A stretch of 64,000 nucleotides of DNA, taken from Neotabrizicola shimadae. Its GTDB lineage: Bacteria > Pseudomonadota > Alphaproteobacteria > Rhodobacterales > Rhodobacteraceae. The stretch is from the NCBI RefSeq assembly GCF_019623905.1, contig NZ_CP069371.1, positions 55,228 to 119,227 on the forward strand. The letters run 5' to 3'. Both the position numbers and the translations under genes were made by a program. The notes beneath the pieces were generated by a model. It was given only the letters and a program-made list of their open reading frames with translations, was not told the origin of the DNA and made no database searches. Each line of letters starts with the position of its first letter. The stretch's first letter is position 1. Of this stretch, positions 32,930 through 40,890 are shown piece by piece.

Positions 32930-32999
32930 CGGGAAACTCCCTTGCTGGCTTGGCCCTCAATATAGAACATAACAAGAACAAAATCAAGCCAGACAACCG

Positions 33000-33102
33000 G
33001 GACGCGTCGGTTCGAGAGGGAGAGATGGGCGGGCGAAGATCAGGCCTGAGGGTGCCCGAGAGAGGGCGTCCGGGCCTCATCCTGTCCCTCATTCCGGAGT
33101 TC
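33000..33102 (+). promoter_or_regulatory. Structured leader of the Strawberry-notch gene (weak resemblance to the leader family)
   Basis: GGACGC (33000-33005) can pair with GCGTCC (33066-33071) around an inner CGGGC/GCCCG stem, and GGGAGAGA occurs within. The Shine-Dalgarno GGAG (33095-33098) is about 25 nt downstream, unlike the other copies. I list it as a possible distant member. Confidence 0.3.
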
Positions 33103-33106
33103 CCCG

Positions 33107-36100
33107 ATGACCTATCTCGCGCCTGTTGCGCCTCCCGTTCCTGTTCCATCTCGCGATCCTGCGCCCGCGATCTTCGCCGTGGCCGAGGCGCTGCAGCCCG
33201 ACCTGGCGAAGGGCTTCCAGATCGACGCGCTGCGTCTTCGGCTTGAGATGGAGCGCGCCTTTGGCGGCTCCGATGCCGATGGCGCATGGGATTGGAAGCT
33301 CGCCTATGAGGCGGGTGAGGTGGCACTGGTCCTCTTCCTGCGGAAGTTCGGCCGCGCGCTTCTGGCCCGGGCGGGCTCACCTGCCGCGTTGCTGCCGATC
33401 CTCGCCAAGGTGGCGGGCCTTTTGCCCACGCACACGCGGCGCTCGGAGGAGATGGAGCGGTTCCAGCAATTCTCGACGCCGCTGCCCATGGGACTGGCTG
33501 CAATGGCAGCAGCGCAGATCACGCCCCGTGACCTCGTCCTCGAGCCTTCGGCCGGGACCGGGCTTCTGGCGATCCTCGCGGAGATCGCGGGCGGCAGCCT
33601 CGCGCTGAACGAGCTCGCCGACACGCGCGCCGATCTTCTCCGCCACCTATTCCCGGGGCGTCCCGTCACTACCTTCGACGCAGCACAAATCGACGATCAT
33701 CTGGACGCGGGCTTGCGCCCGAGCGTCGTCCTGATGAACCCTCCGTTTTCGGCGGTAGCCCATGTCGATGGTCGGACGACCGAGGCGACGGCCCGGCATT
33801 TGCGCTCGGCGCTTGCCCGGCTGGCCCCCGGTGGTCGGCTGGTCGCTGTCACAGGGGCCAGCTTCGCGCCCGAAGCGCCCGCCTGGGCGGAAACCTTCGA
33901 CCGCCTCACCGAGGCTGCGCATCTGGTGTTCACCGGCGCCATCTCCGGTGCCGCATTCGCCAAGCACGGCACCAGCTTCGAGACCCGGATCTCGGTCTTC
34001 GACAAGTGCCGTGGCGGGGAGCGGGGTGGCATTACCGCTGATCTGGCACGCTCCATCTCGCCGGATGTGGCGCAACTCCTCGCTCGGATCGTGGCCGAGG
34101 TCCCACCGCGCCTCGCGTTGGATGCGGGCGCCGTCGCTCAATCGCAGCTCGCTTCCCCTTTCCGGGGACTTCCGCCCCGTGCGTCCGGTCCTGCCGCTCG
34201 ACCCTTGCGTTCGACGGCAGCGGCCAATGTGGACGTGCATGTCGCCACGCCGGATACGGAGGATCTGTCCTATACCTTGCGCGAGGCCGCGGACGATCTC
34301 GGCGCTGCCCGCCTGTCGGACGCGATCTACGAGACCTTCCGCCTGCAGGCGATTGACATCCCCGGCGCGGCCCCGCACCCCACCAAGCTGGTGCAGTCGG
34401 CGGCCATGGCTTCGGTCGCGCCCCCGAAACCCTCCTACCGCCCGAAACTCCCCGCCGCCGTGCTGCGCAACGGTCTGCTCTCCGATGCGCAAATCGAGAC
34501 CGTGATCTACGCGGGCGAAGCGCATGACGCCTATCTCGCCGGCTCGTGGACCGTCGATGACACCGGTGACATGGTCTCGGCCGCGCCCGACGATGCCGCG
34601 GACGCGGTCCGCTTCCGCAAGGGCTTCTTCCTCGGAGATGGCACCGGAGCGGGCAAGGGCCGCCAGTCGGCCGGGATCCTGCTCGACAACTGGGCGCAAG
34701 GTCGTCGCAAGGCGCTCTGGATTTCGAAGAGTGACAAGCTGCTGGAGGACGCGCAGCGCGACTGGTCGGCCCTTGGCCAGGAGCGCCTGTTGGTCACGCC
34801 GCTCTCTCGCTTTGCCCAAGGCCGCGACATCCCGCTGACCGAGGGCATTCTCTTCACCACCTATGCGACGCTCCGATCGGAAGAACGCGGCGCCAAGAAG
34901 TCCCGGGTCGACCAGATCGTCGACTGGCTGGGGGCGGATTTCGACGGGGTGATCCTTTTCGATGAAAGCCATGCCATGGCCAACGCTGCAGGGTCCAAGG
35001 GCGAGCGCGGTGACACGGAAGCCTCGCAGCAGGGCAGGGCGGGCCTGCGACTGCAGCACAAGCTTCCCAATGCCCGCGTGGTCTATGTCTCGGCCACCGG
35101 CGCGACGACGGTCCACAATCTCGCCTATGCGCAACGCCTCGGGCTTTGGGGCGGCGAAGATTTCCCCTTCGCGACGCGGGTCGAATTCGTGCAAGCCATC
35201 GAGGCGGGTGGGGTCGCGGCGATGGAGGTCCTCGCCCGCGACCTGCGGTCCCTCGGCCTCTACACTGCCCGCTCGCTCTCCTATGACGGCGTCGAGTACG
35301 AGATGCTGGAACATGCGCTGACCCCCGAGCAGCGCGGCATCTACGATGCCTATGCCGGGGCCTTCGTGATCATCCACAACAATCTCGCCGCCGCGATGGA
35401 GGCTGCCAACATCACTGGCGAATCCGGCGGCACGCTGAACCGCCAGGCCAAATCCGCCGCACGCTCGGCCTTCGAATCCGCCAAGCAGCGTTTCTTCGGC
35501 CATCTCCTGACCTCCATGAAAACCCCCACACTGATCGCCAGCATCGAAGCCGATCTCGCGGCTGGCCATGCAGCGGTGATCCAGATCGTCTCGACGGGCG
35601 AGGCGCTGATGGAACGCCGCCTGTCGGAGATCCCGACCGAGGAGTGGAACGACATCCGCGTCGATATCACCCCGCGGGAATATGTCCTCGATTACCTCGC
35701 CCATTCCTTCCCGGTGCAGCTCTACGAGCCCTTCACTGACAGCGAGGGCAATCTGTCCTCGCGCCCCGTCATGCGCGATGGCCAGCCGGTCGAATGCCGC
35801 GAGGCCGCCCGCCGGCGCGACGCGCTGATCGAGAAGCTGGCCGCACTGCCGCCCGTCCCGGGCGCGCTCGACCAGATCGTCCAACGCTTCGGCACCGATC
35901 TCGTGGCCGAAGTCACGGGCCGGTCGCGCCGCATCGTGCGCAAGGGCGAGGGCGCAGGCGCTCGGCTTGTCGTGGAAAGTCGTGCAGGTTCCGCCAACCT
36001 CGCGGAAACGGCCGCCTTCATGGATGACCAGAAAAGCATCCTGATCTTCTCGGATGCCGGGGGCACCGGGCGCAGCTATCACGCCGACCTGGGTGCAAAG

Positions 36101-37468
36101 AACCAGCGCTTGCGCGTCCACTACCTGCTCGAGCCGGGCTGGAAGGCCGACGCGGCGATCCAGGGTCTTGGCCGCACCAACCGCACCAATCAGGCGCAGC
36201 CGCCGCTGTTCCGGCCGGTGGCCACCGATGTGAAGGCGGAGAAGCGGTTCCTCTCGACCATCGCGCGCCGCCTCGACACGCTCGGGGCGATCACGCGGGG
36301 CCAGCGCCAAACCGGCGGGCAGGGGCTGTTCCGGCCGGAGGACAACCTCGAGTCGCCTTACGCCCGCGACGCACTGCGCCAACTCTACCGCCGCATCTAT
36401 CGCGGCGATGTGGCTGGCTGTTCGCTCGGTGCCTTCGAGGATGCAACGGGCCTCAGCCTGACCGATGACAACGGTCTGAAGGACGACCTGCCGCCCATCA
36501 CGACCTTCCTCAATCGGCTTCTGGCACTGACGATCCACATGCAGGCCGTGCTCTTCTCGGCCTTCGAGGAATTGCTCGATCAGCGGATCGAGGGGGCCAT
36601 CGCGGCCGGGGTCTATGACCTTGGGCTCGAGACGCTGCGGGCAGAGAGCTTCCGCGTTATAGATGCGCGTGTCATCTACACCCACCCGGCCTCCGGCGCG
36701 GAAACCCAGCTTCTGACCATCGCAGAGAAACGCCGCAACACGCCGACCTCGCTCGCGGATGCGCTCGACTGGCTCGACGACTCGAAGGCACGCCTGCTGG
36801 TCAACAGCCGTTCAAGCCGCGCTGCGGTGCAGGTGCCTGCCACCAGCCTGATGCTGGACGATGGGACCATCGAGCCACGCCTGCGGCTGGTCCGCCCGAC
36901 AGAGGCGAGCACCGTCCCAGCCCGGATGATGGAGGACACCCACTGGCTGGAGGCCGACCGAGCAGCTTTCGCCGCTGCTTGGACGGCTGAACTGGCCGAG
37001 GTGCCGGAGTTCTCGGAAGCCACGCTCCACATCGTGGCGGGCCTTCTCCTGCCGATCTGGAAGCAACTCCCCCAGGACGAAACCCGCGTCTACCGGCTGC
37101 AGACCGATGACGGTCAGCGCATCATCGGCCGCCGAGTCTCGCCCGCCTGGGTCGCGACCACGCTGGCAGACGACGGCCCGAAGCTTACGGCTGCTGAGGT
37201 CCATGCCCTCGTTCTCGAGGGCAAGACCGTCGTGCGTCTGGCCGAGGGGATGAAGTTGCATCGCTCCCGCGTCATGGGCGTGAACCGGATCGAGCTTTCG
37301 GGCTTCACGGAAGCTCATAAGGATCGCCTCAAGGCGGATGGCTTCTTTTCGGAAATCATCGCGTGGAAGCTGCGGCTGTTCTGCCCCACCGATCCTTCCG
37401 GGATCGCGGTCCTCAAGCGGCTGCTTGCGCGTTTTGCGGTCTCTGGTCTACACGCACGCATTGGTTGA
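33107..37468 (+). CDS. Giant Strawberry-notch-like helicase with N-terminal DNA methyltransferase domain
   Basis: Protein of 1453 residues. Residues 130-300 form a methyltransferase fold with LEPSAGTGLLAI (SAM motif I) and NPPF at 211-214, the adenine-N6 type catalytic motif. Residues 430-1000 form a Strawberry-notch AAA/helicase: Walker A GDGTGAGKG near 510-518, DESH at 619-622, VSATGATTV, and FSDAGGTGRSYHADLGAKNQRLRVHYLLEPGW in the C-terminal helicase lobe. The family occurs on plasmids and phages and is suspected of protecting incoming DNA or remodelling nucleoprotein; no activity is proven. It is followed by a Toprim gene 11 bp later, probably in one operon. Confidence 0.9.
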   Translation: MTYLAPVAPPVPVPSRDPAPAIFAVAEALQPDLAKGFQIDALRLRLEMERAFGGSDADGAWDWKLAYEAGEVALVLFLRKFGRALLARAGSPAALLPILAKVAGLLPTHTRRSEEMERFQQFSTPLPMGLAAMAAAQITPRDLVLEPSAGTGLLAILAEIAGGSLALNELADTRADLLRHLFPGRPVTTFDAAQIDDHLDAGLRPSVVLMNPPFSAVAHVDGRTTEATARHLRSALARLAPGGRLVAVTGASFAPEAPAWAETFDRLTEAAHLVFTGAISGAAFAKHGTSFETRISVFDKCRGGERGGITADLARSISPDVAQLLARIVAEVPPRLALDAGAVAQSQLASPFRGLPPRASGPAARPLRSTAAANVDVHVATPDTEDLSYTLREAADDLGAARLSDAIYETFRLQAIDIPGAAPHPTKLVQSAAMASVAPPKPSYRPKLPAAVLRNGLLSDAQIETVIYAGEAHDAYLAGSWTVDDTGDMVSAAPDDAADAVRFRKGFFLGDGTGAGKGRQSAGILLDNWAQGRRKALWISKSDKLLEDAQRDWSALGQERLLVTPLSRFAQGRDIPLTEGILFTTYATLRSEERGAKKSRVDQIVDWLGADFDGVILFDESHAMANAAGSKGERGDTEASQQGRAGLRLQHKLPNARVVYVSATGATTVHNLAYAQRLGLWGGEDFPFATRVEFVQAIEAGGVAAMEVLARDLRSLGLYTARSLSYDGVEYEMLEHALTPEQRGIYDAYAGAFVIIHNNLAAAMEAANITGESGGTLNRQAKSAARSAFESAKQRFFGHLLTSMKTPTLIASIEADLAAGHAAVIQIVSTGEALMERRLSEIPTEEWNDIRVDITPREYVLDYLAHSFPVQLYEPFTDSEGNLSSRPVMRDGQPVECREAARRRDALIEKLAALPPVPGALDQIVQRFGTDLVAEVTGRSRRIVRKGEGAGARLVVESRAGSANLAETAAFMDDQKSILIFSDAGGTGRSYHADLGAKNQRLRVHYLLEPGWKADAAIQGLGRTNRTNQAQPPLFRPVATDVKAEKRFLSTIARRLDTLGAITRGQRQTGGQGLFRPEDNLESPYARDALRQLYRRIYRGDVAGCSLGAFEDATGLSLTDDNGLKDDLPPITTFLNRLLALTIHMQAVLFSAFEELLDQRIEGAIAAGVYDLGLETLRAESFRVIDARVIYTHPASGAETQLLTIAEKRRNTPTSLADALDWLDDSKARLLVNSRSSRAAVQVPATSLMLDDGTIEPRLRLVRPTEASTVPARMMEDTHWLEADRAAFAAAWTAELAEVPEFSEATLHIVAGLLLPIWKQLPQDETRVYRLQTDDGQRIIGRRVSPAWVATTLADDGPKLTAAEVHALVLEGKTVVRLAEGMKLHRSRVMGVNRIELSGFTEAHKDRLKADGFFSEIIAWKLRLFCPTDPSGIAVLKRLLARFAVSGLHARIG

Positions 37469-37479
37469 ATTGTGTGATC

Positions 37480-38511
37480 ATGTCATTGGAAACAGAAGAC
37501 CTCTTGCGTGAGCTTTCGTCCCATGCCGAAAGTGTTTGTCGTCATTACCTTCCCGCTGGACGGCGGGAAGGCTCCTACTGGATCGTTGGCGATCTGCAGA
37601 ACAATCCCGGTCGATCGCTGTTCGTGCGGTTGACCGGCCCCACATCGGGGCCGGGTGCCGCCGGCAAGTTCACCGATGGCGCGACCGGTGAACATGGTGA
37701 TCTCCTCGATATCATCCGCGAGCGCACCGGGATCTCCCGCTTTCCCGACCTTCTCGCCGAGGCGCGAGCGCATCTTGGCCGTCCGGCGCCGGTTCTCCAG
37801 GATGGTCCTTCCCCGAGAAAATCAAAATCCCCCGGCGGCACGCCAGAGGCAGCGGCGCACTTGTTTGCGGCCTCGGTGCCGGTCGCAGGCACGCTTGCGG
37901 AAACCTATCTCCGCTCTCGGGGCATCACCCTTGGTGGCAGTGTGAGCGCCTTTCGCTTCCACCCGAAGTGCTGGCATCGGGATGAGGGCCAGACCAAGAG
38001 CATTCCCCGACCAGCGCTGATCGCTGCGGTCACCGATGGGGCAGGGGCCTTGCAGGGTGTGCATCGCACTTGGCTTGCACCTGACGGCCAAGGCAAGGCG
38101 GCAGTCGAGACGCAGCGGCGGGCCATGGGTCACCTTCTGGGCAATGCCGTCAGGTTGACGCTGTGTGATGACATCCTCGTTGTCGGCGAAGGCATCGAGA
38201 CCATGCTCTCCGTGCGTGAAGCTGCCCCCGGCCTTCCCGTCTGGGCCGCCCTCTCATCGGGTCACCTCGGAGCCGTCCTGCTGCCGGAGGGGTTGCGGCG
38301 CCTCTACATCGCCATCGACCGCGATCCGGCGGGGCAGCGCGCAGCGGAAAGGTTGAGCGCCAGAGCCACCGAGGTCGGGATTGCAGCCCATGTGCTCGAG
38401 CCACGGCTCGGAGACTTCAACGACGATCTTCGGGCAGACGGACCGGCGGAGCTGCGTCAGCATCTTGCAAAACAGATCGGTCCTGAAGATCTGCAGCGCC
38501 TGGATATCTGA
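37480..38511 (+). CDS. Toprim-domain primase-like protein (DUF7146 + Toprim)
   Basis: Protein of 343 residues. The N-terminal half resembles the zinc-less DUF7146 primase region (ESVCRHYLPAGRREGSYWIVGDLQNNPGRSLFVRLTG). The C-terminal half is a Toprim fold with VVGEGIETMLSVREAAPGLPVWAALSSG (catalytic Glu) and LYIAIDRDPAGQRAAERLSARA (DxD). Such proteins may prime complementary-strand synthesis on incoming single-stranded plasmid DNA. The ATG at 37480 lies 11 bp after the Strawberry-notch stop. Confidence 0.87.
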   Translation: MSLETEDLLRELSSHAESVCRHYLPAGRREGSYWIVGDLQNNPGRSLFVRLTGPTSGPGAAGKFTDGATGEHGDLLDIIRERTGISRFPDLLAEARAHLGRPAPVLQDGPSPRKSKSPGGTPEAAAHLFAASVPVAGTLAETYLRSRGITLGGSVSAFRFHPKCWHRDEGQTKSIPRPALIAAVTDGAGALQGVHRTWLAPDGQGKAAVETQRRAMGHLLGNAVRLTLCDDILVVGEGIETMLSVREAAPGLPVWAALSSGHLGAVLLPEGLRRLYIAIDRDPAGQRAAERLSARATEVGIAAHVLEPRLGDFNDDLRADGPAELRQHLAKQIGPEDLQRLDI

Positions 38512-38677
38512 GCTACCTCGGGCAAGCGGCAGTTCAGGACAATGGGGCAGGGGGGAACGGACCCATCGCAGGTTTGGACCGTCATCCCTTGCCTCTTCCC
38601 GGGCAATCTCATCCACCCGTCACCCACACGGCCTTCAAGAGATGGGCAGGCGGCCGTCAAAGGGGCCGCCCCTTCAA
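38512..38677. other. Left part of the long spacer before the DUF2493 gene
   Basis: No convincing gene. The whole 363-bp spacer (38512-38874) is GC-rich and strongly structured. It includes GGCGGCC..GGGGCCGCCCC near 38650-38672 and the long inverted repeat listed separately. Confidence 0.4.
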
Positions 38678-38752
38678 GGACGGGGGGCGACTGATTTCCG
38701 CCGGCGGCAGAGCCGCCTTTGCATCGCGAGGCAAATCAGCCGCCCCCCGTCC
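38678..38752. repeat. Long inverted repeat (20-bp arms, one mismatch) in the DUF2493 leader
   Basis: The arms 38678-38697 and 38733-38752 are reverse complements except for one base (read GGACGGGGGGCGACTGATTT and GGACGGGGGGCGGCTGATTT). The 35-bp centre contains a further GGCGGC-AGA-GCCGCC hairpin. It could be a transcription attenuator, a single-stranded initiation site or a REP-type element. Confidence 0.7.
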
Positions 38753-38874
38753 TCCTCCACATGCGTTCCGGCCCCGAAAGGGGGTGAAGGGGCGTCCCCT
38801 CCCACGGCTTTCGCAGCCCATGAAGGCCGCACGGGTTGTCGCGCGGACGAGACAGGCCCGGAGGCAAGAAGAAG

Positions 38875-39810
38875 ATGACGTTCCAGACCCGCGACGACGC
38901 TTACGAACCCGCCCACACCGCATCCCAGACCGCCCATGCGCTCGAGGAGCTTCAGCTCTACGGCTACCGCCCCTTTGAAGACGAGCCCGATCCGCGCCCG
39001 ATGCCGGATGGGCAGCGCGTTGCCGTCGCCGTCGCCGACATCTTCGACGCTCTCGTCGCCAGCCTCGCCGACACCCGGATGGAACCCGACCTCGAAGAAG
39101 TGCTCTGGGGCCAGGTCAACCTCTTCCACCGCGCCACCGCCCGGATCGAGCGGTCGCTCGACGACAACGAGCAGGCGCAGCGCCGCCTCCAGCGCGAGCA
39201 GGACGGCTCTGAGGTGAAATCGACCGAACTCGAGCGCCTGACGGCCGAGGGCCTGACCCTCACCGAACGGCGGAACTGCATGGACATGATGCGCGATCAC
39301 GCCGCCTCCGAGTTCTGGCATCATACGGGCTCGACCTGGCGGCCCCGCACCGGCTCAAAGGTGAACCATCAGCACCTGACTGCAGCCCTGATCGACAGCC
39401 GCGACTTCCTCGCCGCCAAGCGCCGCGCGGAGACCGAGGTGATGCTCCCCGCAGGCCCCAAGGTCGCCCTCACCGGCGGGACCGACTTCAACGATCACCG
39501 CCTGATCTGGGGCAAGCTCGACCAGGTCCGGACCAAGTATCCCGACATGGTCCTTCTGCACGGTGGAAGCCCCAAGGGCGCCGAACTCATCGCCGCCAAA
39601 TGGGCAGAGGCCCGCGGCGTGACACAGGTGGCCTTCAAACCTGACTGGACCAAGCACGCCAAGGCCGCCCCCTTTAAGCGCAACGACGCGATGCTGGAGG
39701 TCCTGCCTGTGGGCGTCCTCGTCTTCCCGGGCAATGGCATCCAAGAGAATCTCGCCGACAAAGCCAAGAAGCTCGGTATCCCGGTCATGAAGTTCGAGAA
39801 GGGGGCGTGA
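38875..39810 (+). CDS. DUF2493-domain protein (SLOG-like)
   Basis: Protein of 311 residues. The last 120 residues are a DUF2493/SLOG Rossmann-type fold: KVALTGGTDFNDHRLIWGKLDQVR, then VLLHGGSPKGAELIAAKWAEARGV, and VLVFPGNGIQENLADKAKKLGIPV. SLOG families bind nucleotide-derived ligands. The first 180 residues are helical with no identified domain. Purine-rich GGCAAGAAGAAG precedes the ATG. The stop codon is embedded in a hairpin. It belongs to the conserved plasmid cluster with Sno and Toprim genes; its function is unknown. Confidence 0.85.
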   Translation: MTFQTRDDAYEPAHTASQTAHALEELQLYGYRPFEDEPDPRPMPDGQRVAVAVADIFDALVASLADTRMEPDLEEVLWGQVNLFHRATARIERSLDDNEQAQRRLQREQDGSEVKSTELERLTAEGLTLTERRNCMDMMRDHAASEFWHHTGSTWRPRTGSKVNHQHLTAALIDSRDFLAAKRRAETEVMLPAGPKVALTGGTDFNDHRLIWGKLDQVRTKYPDMVLLHGGSPKGAELIAAKWAEARGVTQVAFKPDWTKHAKAAPFKRNDAMLEVLPVGVLVFPGNGIQENLADKAKKLGIPVMKFEKGA

Positions 39811-39819
39811 GCCCCCTTT
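39801..39819 (+). terminator. Terminator overlapping the DUF2493 stop codon
   Basis: GGGGGC-GTGA-GCCCCC (39801-39816) followed by TTTC. The TGA stop is the loop of the hairpin. Confidence 0.65.
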
Positions 39820-39894
39820 CCCCTCGCGGGGAAATCGAGGTGGAAGCGCAGGTGCCCACCTGATATTGTGGTATAGATCTCATCCGATCACTAC

Positions 39895-40143
39895 ATGTAC
39901 CACAGTCCGATCCAGCTCGATGTCTTCCCGACCGTTGTGCAGCTGCGCCGGATTGATCCGGCGCGCAACATGCGTCGCTTCTATCGGCTGAGCGTGCAAA
40001 GTGACCTCTTCGGTCGCGCGAGCCTCGTGCGCGAATGGGGCCGGATCGGCTTTCGGGGGCAGATGATGCCTGATGAAGGCAAGGCCGTCACGGCTTTGAT
40101 GAAGCTGGCAGCAGCGAAGAAGCGGCGCGGGTACGTCGACTGA
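39895..40143 (+). CDS. WGR-domain protein
   Basis: An 82-residue protein consisting of one WGR domain: RRIDPARNMRRFYRLSVQSDLFGRASLVREWGRIGFRGQMM. WGR domains, named after the W-G-R motif visible here, are nucleic-acid-binding modules found in PARPs, ligases and plasmid proteins. No partner domain is attached. It is convergent with the restriction operon. A second WGR gene lies at 52.9 kb. Confidence 0.8.
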   Translation: MYHSPIQLDVFPTVVQLRRIDPARNMRRFYRLSVQSDLFGRASLVREWGRIGFRGQMMPDEGKAVTALMKLAAAKKRRGYVD

Positions 40144-40173
40144 CAACAGCAGTTGCCGAGATAGCGACCCAGC

Positions 40174-40890
40174 TTACGCCATCTTCTTTTCGAGCTTGTC
40201 CTTGCGATCTGGCCAATCGGGGAGGACCCTACCCAAGAGCTCAAAGAACTCCGGGCCATGATGCGGGACAGCAATGTGACAAAGTTCGTGGGTAATCACG
40301 TAGTCTATGGAGTCTACGGAAGCTTCAATCAGCCTGCGATTGAGCATGAGGCGCGAAGAAGGTGACATCGACCCCCATCTTTGCTGAAGTTGACGCACAA
40401 TCAGTCCTTTAGGCCGAAATTCTTCGGGTACAGGGAACCGAAGCAAGTTTACCTCGAGACGTTCTGCGAATTTGTTTTGAGCCTTTTCCCGATACCACGC
40501 CTCTACGAGCTCGCGTGTGACTTCGGGTCGTTCGGGCCTGTGCGTTTGGACCACGATGAAGCCACGGACGAGTTTCACCGTCGCTTGAACGTGCGGCACT
40601 ATTTTCAGCCGATATTGGCGCCCGAGATAAAGATGGGTCTCGCCCGCCACATACTGGCGATCCGGGGTGCGCGGCAGGAACTGGATGAAATACCGCTGTT
40701 GGCGCCGGATCCACGCGGCGCGCTTACGCACTTTCTCCTCGATAGCCGCCAGCTGGGCATCCCGTGGCGCAGCGACCACAACAGAGGCATCTGGCTCTAC
40801 GGCGATTTCCAGCGTCGTCCGGTCTCGGCGCACGATTGCGAAATCGATCTGGTGCTCACCATATCGGACGCTGTGTCGTTCCGCTTTCAT
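40174..40890 (-). CDS. YgjP/SprT-like metallopeptidase (DUF45, M48-type)
   Basis: Protein of 238 residues. The zinc motif HELCHIAVPHHGPEF (HExxH plus downstream H) lies near residues 205-219. RWGSMSPSSRLMLNRRLIEASVDSIDYVITHELCH is the DUF45 signature. It is the last gene of the type I restriction operon, overlapping hsdR by 4 nt (ATGA). DUF45 peptidases are frequent companions of hsdR, but their contribution is not established. Confidence 0.87.
   Translation of the reverse strand: MKAERHSVRYGEHQIDFAIVRRDRTTLEIAVEPDASVVVAAPRDAQLAAIEEKVRKRAAWIRRQQRYFIQFLPRTPDRQYVAGETHLYLGRQYRLKIVPHVQATVKLVRGFIVVQTHRPERPEVTRELVEAWYREKAQNKFAERLEVNLLRFPVPEEFRPKGLIVRQLQQRWGSMSPSSRLMLNRRLIEASVDSIDYVITHELCHIAVPHHGPEFFELLGRVLPDWPDRKDKLEKKMA

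Noticed and set aside
33647..36685. A 1012-codon open frame on the minus strand
   Set aside because: It is antisense to the Strawberry-notch gene. High GC and strong third-position bias create long shadow frames; the translation has no recognisable motif.
9292..38552. Recurrent GGGCAGGG octamers, which look like FtsK-orienting sequences, on the plus strand
   Set aside because: I counted about eight on the plus strand but about seven on the minus strand (for example near 1310, 2617, 3838, 8834 and 22798), so there is no polarity to support the idea.
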